From Bacteroides sp. CAG:709 (lineage in GTDB: Bacteria; Bacteroidota; Bacteroidia; Bacteroidales; UBA932): a DNA stretch of 11,185 nucleotides. Shown piece by piece: positions 6,842-11,185 of the stretch. The stretch lies in assembly GCA_000434935.1 (NCBI GenBank), contig FR882195.1, positions 153,126 through 164,310 of the forward strand, read 5' to 3'. The position numbers and the translations under genes are program-made. The stretch's first letter is position 1, and each line of letters opens with the position of its first letter. The notes beneath the pieces are model-generated. The model searched no databases. It saw only the letters and a program-made list of their open reading frames with translations, and had not been told where the DNA came from.

Positions 6842-8260
6842 TTATCCGTTTATAATCTTTTCGGCCACCTTTATGACTTCTTCTCCGAGTTTCACTGCCT
6901 CTTCCTCGGTCTGTGCCTCGGAATAGATGCGGATGATCGGTTCAGTGTTTGACTTGCGGAGATGAACCCACTGGCGTTTGGCTTCGAAACTGATTTTCAC
7001 GCCGTCGATGTCATTGACATTCTCATTGGCATAAATCTTTTTCAGCTCTGACAAAATCTTGTCAATCAGCGCCTTGTCGGCAAGCTCGATCTTGTTTTTC
7101 GCGATATGGTATTCCGGATAAGTCTTTTTGAGTTCCGAAACGGTCATTTTCTTGTGTGCAAGGTTGGAGAGGAACAATGCGACGCCGACCATGGCATCAC
7201 GTCCTGAATGGAGAGCAGGATAAATCACGCCTCCGTTGCCCTCGCCGCCGATGATGGCACCCTTCTCGTGCATAAGCGTGGTGACATTGACTTCACCGAC
7301 AGCGGAAGCATAGTATGTGCCGCCGTGGCTCTCAGTCACATCGCGAAGCGCCCTTGAAGAAGACAGGTTGGAAACAGTGACAAGATTCTTGACTCCCTCG
7401 GCCTCGGCGCGTGCCAGCACATAATCAGCAACGCTCACGAGTGTATATTCCTCTACGAAAGGCTCTCCGTTCTCGCAGATGAAAGCCAGTCTGTCCACAT
7501 CCGGGTCTACTGAAATACCGAGGTCCGCGTGCTCTTTGACGACGGTTTCGCTCAGCTCGATGAGATTCTTCGGAAGCGGTTCAGGATTATGCGCAAAATC
7601 TCCCGTAGGCTCGCAGTTCAGGCCAATGCATTTGGCACCAAGTCTTTCCAGAAGTCTCGGCATGATGATTCCGCCGACAGAATTGATGGCATCCAGAACT
7701 ACCGTGAAGTGTGCATTTCTGATGGCTTCAGCGTCTACGGCAGGGAGTGCCATTACTGCGTCCAGGTGCTTGTCCGTGAAGTCCTCGTCGGTAATGGTTC
7801 CGAGCTCATCCACTCCGCTGAAATCGAAATCCTCGGCTTCCGCGCACTCGAGAACCGCCTGACCTTCAGCTGCATTGAGGAATTCGCCCTTCTCGTTAAG
7901 AAATTTCAATGCGTTCCATTGTCTCGGGTTGTGTGATGCCGTAAGGATAAGTCCTCCATCTGCGCCGGACAGGATGACTGCCATTTCGGTGGTAGGCGTC
8001 GATGCGAAACCTGCGCGGATGACGTCTACGCCGCACGCTACAAGTGTGCCGCATACTACATTTTCCACCATTTCGCCTGAAAGTCTGGCATCTTTGCCGA
8101 CTACGACAGTATACCTCTCACCTTCCGGTTTAGGTCTGCGTTCGCGAAGTTTTGTGCAATAAGCATAGACGAATTTTACGATGTCGACAGGTGTCAATGC
8201 CTGTCCAGGTTTTCCTCCGATTGTACCTCTGATTCCGGAGATGGATTTAATAAGTGTCAT
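6842..8260 (-). CDS. glmM: Phosphoglucosamine mutase (alpha-D-phosphohexomutase superfamily)
   Basis: A 472-residue alpha-D-phosphohexomutase. All four active-site loops are present: the phosphoserine loop TASHNP (107-112, Ser109), the Mg-binding loop DPDVDR (252-257), the sugar-binding loop GEGNGG (339-344), and the phosphate-binding loop RKSNTEP (435-441). The N-terminal SISGIRGT is also typical. The GEGNGG loop and length resemble archaeal and Bacteroidota enzymes annotated as GlmM, which convert glucosamine-6-phosphate to glucosamine-1-phosphate for UDP-GlcNAc synthesis in the cytoplasm. Action on mannose or glucose phosphates cannot be excluded by sequence. The gene is divergent from the DUF486 gene across 105 bases and is followed after 7 bases by the NamZ-like gene, suggesting an amino-sugar operon. 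Confidence 0.88.
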   Translation of the reverse strand: MTLIKSISGIRGTIGGKPGQALTPVDIVKFVYAYCTKLRERRPKPEGERYTVVVGKDARLSGEMVENVVCGTLVACGVDVIRAGFASTPTTEMAVILSGADGGLILTASHNPRQWNALKFLNEKGEFLNAAEGQAVLECAEAEDFDFSGVDELGTITDEDFTDKHLDAVMALPAVDAEAIRNAHFTVVLDAINSVGGIIMPRLLERLGAKCIGLNCEPTGDFAHNPEPLPKNLIELSETVVKEHADLGISVDPDVDRLAFICENGEPFVEEYTLVSVADYVLARAEAEGVKNLVTVSNLSSSRALRDVTESHGGTYYASAVGEVNVTTLMHEKGAIIGGEGNGGVIYPALHSGRDAMVGVALFLSNLAHKKMTVSELKKTYPEYHIAKNKIELADKALIDKILSELKKIYANENVNDIDGVKISFEAKRQWVHLRKSNTEPIIRIYSEAQTEEEAVKLGEEVIKVAEKIING

Positions 8261-8319
8261 TTCATAATTAGTTTAGCTCGCTAATTTAGATATTTAACGC
8301 AGGAATAGCAAATTTTGTT

Positions 8320-8327
8320 TACATTTG
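8320..8327 (+). promoter_or_regulatory. Candidate Bacteroidota -7 element for the DUF486 gene
   Basis: TACATTTG matches TAnnTTTG and is 38 bases before the ATG at 8366. No TTTG is found 19-21 bases upstream. It lies in the divergent glmM/DUF486 intergenic region; no equally good match was seen for glmM on the other strand. Confidence 0.4.
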
Positions 8328-8365
8328 CCGACTGAAATGAAGGTTTATAATTTTATTCAAGGAAA

Positions 8366-8734
8366 ATGAAAGCGATTCTCACTGTTTTGCTGCTTATTAC
8401 GTCCAATATTTTCATGACGTTCGCCTGGTATGGGCATCTCAAGCTTCAGGAAATGAAAATTTCGACCGGATGGCCGGTTATCCTTGTGATTCTTCTGTCA
8501 TGGGGATTGGCATTCTTCGAATATTGCGCCCAGGTCCCGGCGAACCGCATCGGCTTTTCCGGCAACGGCGGTCCGTTCAATATCATGCAGCTGAAGGTCA
8601 TTCAGGAAGCCGTTTCATTGACGGTATTCACTGTAATCGTAACCTTTCTTTTCAAAGGGCAGCCGATCCAGTGGAATCATCTCGCAGCGTTTTTCTGTCT
8701 TATCATGGCTGTCTTTTTCGTGTTTCTGAAATAG
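8366..8734 (+). CDS. DUF486 (DMT-like) small inner-membrane protein
   Basis: A 122-residue integral membrane protein with four predicted transmembrane helices at about residues 3-20, 37-53, 80-97 and 104-121. It matches the DUF486 family, small proteins annotated as DMT-superfamily members. Family hallmarks are TFAWYGHLK (18-26) and the loop FEYCAQVPANRIGF (51-64), with QLKVIQEAVSL (75-85) entering the third helix. The size is normal for the family. Four helices are half of a typical ten-helix DMT exporter, so a dimer is likely; the transported substrate is unknown. The ATG at 8366 gives the canonical hydrophobic start. The gene seems monocistronic, with its own candidate promoter and a terminator 11 bases after the stop. 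Confidence 0.88.
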   Translation: MKAILTVLLLITSNIFMTFAWYGHLKLQEMKISTGWPVILVILLSWGLAFFEYCAQVPANRIGFSGNGGPFNIMQLKVIQEAVSLTVFTVIVTFLFKGQPIQWNHLAAFFCLIMAVFFVFLK

Positions 8735-8744
8735 TGGAATCATG

Positions 8745-8772
8745 AAAAATTACTCAAATTGTAATTTTTTTT
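8745..8772 (+). terminator. Intrinsic terminator after the DUF486 gene
   Basis: AAAAATTAC (8745-8753) pairs with GTAATTTTT (8761-8769) around a 7-base loop, and eight T residues run to 8772. The stem is AT-rich, so it is weaker than a GC-rich terminator, but it is well placed 11 bases after the stop. Confidence 0.6.
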
Positions 8773-8791
8773 GAAGAAAATGCAGAAAAAA

Positions 8792-8822
8792 TTTGGATTA
8801 TAAGAAAAAATGCCTACCTTTG
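8792..8822 (+). promoter_or_regulatory. Consensus Bacteroidota promoter of tRNA-Glu
   Basis: TTTG (8792-8795) and TACCTTTG (8815-8822) are separated by 19 bases, an exact match to the Bacteroidota housekeeping promoter TTTG-N19-21-TAnnTTTG. The tRNA begins 43 bases downstream. Confidence 0.8.
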
Positions 8823-8826
8823 CAAT

Positions 8827-8851
8827 CCCAAACGAGAAAACAACGTTCGGG
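8827..8851 (+). other. Hairpin in the tRNA-Glu leader
   Basis: CCCAAACG (8827-8834) and CGTTCGGG (8844-8851) can form an 8-base stem with one A x C mismatch around a 9-base loop, between the promoter and the mature tRNA 5' end. It may be a precursor-processing structure or coincidental. Confidence 0.35.
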
Positions 8852-8865
8852 AAACATAAATAACT

Positions 8866-8937
8866 GCTGGGTTCGTATAACGGTTAGTACTCAAGATTCT
8901 CAATCTTGCAATATGGGTTCGATTCCCGTACCCAGTA
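8866..8937 (+). tRNA. tRNA-Glu, anticodon CTC
   Basis: A full cloverleaf can be folded by eye. The acceptor stem is GCTGGGT with ACCCAGT; its first pair is a G-U wobble. The D stem is GTAT/GTAC, the anticodon stem CAAGA/TCTTG with loop TTCTCAA, the variable loop CAAT, and the T stem ATGGG/CCCGT with loop TTCGATT. The anticodon is CTC, reading the Glu codon GAG. The U11-A24 and U13-G22 pairs, A37 and the 4-base variable loop (no base 47) fit known glutamate tRNA identity features. The discriminator is A, and CCA is not encoded (CGA follows), as is usual in Bacteroidota. It is transcribed alone between a consensus promoter and a strong terminator, and accounts for the otherwise gene-free interval 8735-9088. 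Confidence 0.9.
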
Positions 8938-8947
8938 CGAAAAGCGA

Positions 8948-8977
8948 GAGTTGGTCAATTGGCCAGCTCTTTTTTTT
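8948..8977 (+). terminator. Intrinsic terminator after tRNA-Glu
   Basis: GAGTTGGTC (8948-8956) pairs with GGCCAGCTC (8961-8969) over a 4-base AATT loop with two G-U pairs, followed by eight T residues (8970-8977). It begins 10 bases after the mature tRNA end. Confidence 0.88.
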
Positions 8978-9030
8978 ATATATCTTATCTCATTTTGGCA
9001 TTTTGCTGCGGTCGTTTGGATTTTAATTCA

Positions 9031-9038
9031 TATATTTG
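9031..9038 (+). promoter_or_regulatory. Candidate Bacteroidota -7 element for the DUF349 gene
   Basis: TATATTTG matches TAnnTTTG and lies 50 bases before the ATG at 9089. TTTG copies at 9002-9005 and 9015-9018 are at spacings of 25 and 12 bases, neither ideal, so the -33 element is unassigned. Confidence 0.4.
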
Positions 9039-9088
9039 CCAAGTTCTTTCAGGAACATTTTTTTTATTAATCGAAACACTTATCAATT

Positions 9089-10933
9089 ATGAGTGAAGAA
9101 TTGAATCCTGGTGCAGCAGTAACACCAGATGTACTTGAAAATGCCGAAGAAGTTGCGGTAAAGACTAATGAAGCCGACGAAGCAGAGGAAACGGCACAGA
9201 TGCCGAACTATGCTGAAATGTCATTGGCTGAGTTGTCACAGCTTTTCGAGCAGCTTGCCGACAGTGACGACCGTATGGCGAAGTCAAAGGAAGCGGAAGC
9301 CATAAAGACCGCTTTCTACAAGAAACTCTCCAGAGAGAAATCTGCCGCCGGACTTGATATGCCGGAGGTTCCGACAGCGGAAGAAGAAAATGCCGCTGAA
9401 AAAGAGACTGAGGAGTCTTCTGAGGAAGCAGAGCAGCCATCTGTCATTTCCAATCCATTTGCAGCTCTCGAGAATGGTTTCAAAGCCATATATAATAGGT
9501 ATAAGAAAGAACGCGCTGAATATAACAGGAAACTGGAAGCCGAGAGGGAAGAGAACCTGAAGAAGAAGCAGGCTGTCATCGATGACCTGAAAGCATTGGT
9601 GGAAAAACAGGATGATCTCGGAACTGCATTTCCTGCATTCCGTGAACTTCAGGCGAGATGGCGTGCCATCGGCCAGGTACCTGTACAGAACTTCAGGAAT
9701 CTGAATGACACATACCAGTTCTACGTCGAGCAGTTCTACGACAAAGTCCAGATAAACAGGGACCTCAGGGACCTGGATTTCAAGAAGAATCTTGAAGCCA
9801 AGGAGGAGTTCTGCCAGGAAGCGGAGAAACTTTCTGAAAGTGAAAACGTCATTGACGCATTCAAGGAACTTCAGAAACTTCATGAGCAGTGGAAAGAATT
9901 CGGTCCTGTTGCCAAGGAGTTCCGTGAGCAGATCTGGGACAGGTTCAAGGCTGCCACCGCTGTAATCAACAAGAAATATCAGGCATACTTCGAGGACCAG
10001 AAAGCCAAGCAGGCTGACAATCTCGCTGCCAAGTCAGCATTGTGCGAGAAAGTGGAAGCCATTGCAGATAAGGAAGATATCAAGTCTTCAAACGAGTGGA
10101 ACGCCCTTTCCAAAGAGATAGAAAACATCCAGAAGGAATGGAAGACCATCGGTTTCGCTTCCAAGAAGGAAAACCAGAAGATTTATGACCGTTTCCGTGC
10201 TGCATGCGATAAATTCTTCGGCAAGAAACGCGACTTCTATGTCCAGTTCAAGGACAACATGAATGAAAACATGGAAAAGAAGCTGGCGATAATTGCTGAG
10301 GCTGAAGCACTTAAGACCAGTACCGAGTGGAAGAAGGCCACGGACCGTTTCATCAGTCTCCAGAATCAGTGGAAAGAAATCGGCGCCGTTCCTAGGAAAA
10401 AGTCCGAGCAGATGTGGAAGCGTTTCCGCGCAGCTTGTGATGAGTTCTTCGCAGAGAGGGACAAACATGCTTCTCCAGAAAACAATTACGCTGCCAACCT
10501 CAAGGCCAAGAAAGCATTGATCGAAGAAATCAATGCTTATGTTCCGGAAGAGGGTGCAAGTGTGCAGGAGGCAAGACAGAATTTCGCTGCGAGATGGCAG
10601 GAAATAGGCTTCGTACCGTTCAAGGAGAAGGACAAGATTACCAAGGCTTACAACGATGCCATGAATGCCAAGTTCCATGATGTGCCTCGTGGAAACCGTG
10701 GCGGTTCACAGCGTTCAGGCCAGGGCAAGTCCGAGAAAGACAGGCTTATACAGAAGTACAACAAGCTCCAGCAGGATTTGGATACTTACGAGAACAACAT
10801 CGGTTTCTTCGCAATGTCCAAGAATTCTCAGCCTCTCATCGCGCAGATGCAGGAAAGAATCGCTGAAGTAAAAGAAGAATTGAAAGATCTGGAAAACCAG
10901 ATTCATTCTCTGGAAGAGGCTGAAAACAAGTAA
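9089..10933 (+). CDS. DUF349 repeat protein (five repeats)
   Basis: A 614-residue, highly charged helical protein with no signal peptide or membrane helix, so probably cytoplasmic. An acidic, low-complexity N-terminus (1-120, rich in Glu and Ala) precedes five DUF349 repeats. Each repeat is marked by a W-[RKQ]-x-[IF]-G motif: WRAIGQVP (191), WKEFGPV (268), WKTIGFA (351), WKEIGAVP (428) and WQEIGFVP (503), spaced about 75-83 residues apart. Repeats 3 and 4 contain RFRAACD(K/E)FF. A Gly/Arg/Ser linker (533-547) leads to a C-terminal coiled coil (about 550-612). DUF349 proteins are widespread in Bacteroidota and their molecular function is not settled; helical-bundle roles in RNA or protein binding have been suggested but cannot be read from the sequence. 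The gene is 17 bases upstream of yidC, so the two may be co-transcribed. Confidence 0.9.
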   Translation: MSEELNPGAAVTPDVLENAEEVAVKTNEADEAEETAQMPNYAEMSLAELSQLFEQLADSDDRMAKSKEAEAIKTAFYKKLSREKSAAGLDMPEVPTAEEENAAEKETEESSEEAEQPSVISNPFAALENGFKAIYNRYKKERAEYNRKLEAEREENLKKKQAVIDDLKALVEKQDDLGTAFPAFRELQARWRAIGQVPVQNFRNLNDTYQFYVEQFYDKVQINRDLRDLDFKKNLEAKEEFCQEAEKLSESENVIDAFKELQKLHEQWKEFGPVAKEFREQIWDRFKAATAVINKKYQAYFEDQKAKQADNLAAKSALCEKVEAIADKEDIKSSNEWNALSKEIENIQKEWKTIGFASKKENQKIYDRFRAACDKFFGKKRDFYVQFKDNMNENMEKKLAIIAEAEALKTSTEWKKATDRFISLQNQWKEIGAVPRKKSEQMWKRFRAACDEFFAERDKHASPENNYAANLKAKKALIEEINAYVPEEGASVQEARQNFAARWQEIGFVPFKEKDKITKAYNDAMNAKFHDVPRGNRGGSQRSGQGKSEKDRLIQKYNKLQQDLDTYENNIGFFAMSKNSQPLIAQMQERIAEVKEELKDLENQIHSLEEAENK

Positions 10934-10950
10934 TTTACTTATATTTCTAA

Positions 10951-11185
10951 ATGAATAAAAATACGATTGTCGGCTTCGTGCTGATTGGTGTGATTCTTTT
11001 CGGTTTCACATGGTTCCAGTCGAAGCAATATGAAAAACAGGTAGCATATCAGGCTCAGCTGGATTCAATAGCCAGGGCAGAAAGACTTGAACAATATAGG
11101 GCGGACAGCATTGCCGGTAGACTTCCGGTTGCTGATACGTCTGCAGGTGAAAGCTTCCAGACGGCATCGGCAGTAGCCGCAGCCC
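10951..11185 (+). CDS. yidC: Membrane protein insertase YidC, N-terminal fragment (runs off window)
   Basis: The first 78 codons of a gene that continues beyond the window. The translation starts MNKNTIVGFVLIGVILFGFTWF, a non-cleaved N-terminal transmembrane helix typical of Bacteroidota YidC. A charged segment with QLDSIARAERLEQYRADSIA (the 'DSI' repeats common in this region) follows, then an Ala/Ser-rich linker leading to the periplasmic P1 domain. YidC inserts and folds inner-membrane proteins, alone or with SecYEG. The insertase core with its five conserved helices is not in view, so the call rests on the N-terminus. The ATG lies 17 bases after the DUF349 stop with no promoter match seen between. 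Confidence 0.8.
   Translation, partial: MNKNTIVGFVLIGVILFGFTWFQSKQYEKQVAYQAQLDSIARAERLEQYRADSIAGRLPVADTSAGESFQTASAVAAA

Noticed and set aside
8793..9026. 77-codon open frame on the plus strand
   Set aside because: It runs through the promoter, the tRNA-Glu gene and its terminator, so it is not a protein gene.
9284..9883. 199-codon open frame on the minus strand
   Set aside because: It is the antisense shadow of the DUF349 gene. The Phe/Leu-rich translation reflects the complement of Glu/Lys-rich codons.
9781..10560. Repeated nucleotide patterns within the DUF349 gene that might look like a repeat array
   Set aside because: The similarity is from diverged protein-level repeats of about 75-83 codons, not from short direct repeats or a CRISPR array.
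10088..10678. 196-codon open frame on the minus strand
   Set aside because: It is another antisense shadow of the DUF349 repeats, with the same compositional cause and no family match.

Overview
The window looks like a chromosomal segment from a gut-type member of the Bacteroidales (phylum Bacteroidota). The evidence is the -7 consensus TAnnTTTG (one copy with a correctly spaced -33 TTTG), the lack of recognisable Shine-Dalgarno sequences before most genes, a tRNA gene without an encoded CCA, an archaeal/Bacteroidota-style GlmM, a type B L31, a multi-repeat DUF349 protein and a Bacteroidota-type YidC N-terminus. The genus cannot be fixed from this sequence alone.

Region 1 (1-4240, + strand) is a tight operon. 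It opens with the C-terminal part of a TPR protein that resembles the tail of DUF5107 proteins. Two tandem lipoprotein paralogues of about 600 residues follow. Each has an Asp-box (BNR) sialidase-superfamily propeller and a C-terminal CBM9-like beta-sandwich. Gaps are 4 and 10 bases. This is probably a small surface glycan-handling locus; the substrate is not known. A separate gene at 4371-5351 encodes a secreted endonuclease/exonuclease/phosphatase-fold hydrolase with an intact catalytic set and probably its own promoter.

Region 2 (5367-8260, - strand) is ordinary housekeeping. glmM (amino-sugar phosphomutase) is followed after 7 bases by a DUF1343/NamZ-type protein without a signal peptide. 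rpmE2 (ribosomal protein L31 type B) comes next, with its own promoter. A bidirectional terminator at 5367-5404 separates rpmE2 from the convergent phosphatase-fold gene. The glmM/NamZ pair suggests a link between UDP-GlcNAc supply and peptidoglycan amino-sugar turnover.

Region 3 (8261-11185, + strand) holds a small four-helix DUF486 membrane protein with a terminator, then a tRNA-Glu(CTC) with a near-consensus Bacteroidota promoter and a strong terminator. A five-repeat DUF349 protein follows, and the first 78 codons of yidC run off the window end.

I found no CRISPR array, insertion sequence, phage gene or clear defence system. The most notable points are the duplicated sialidase-superfamily lipoproteins and the atypical, apparently cytosolic DUF1343 protein behind glmM.
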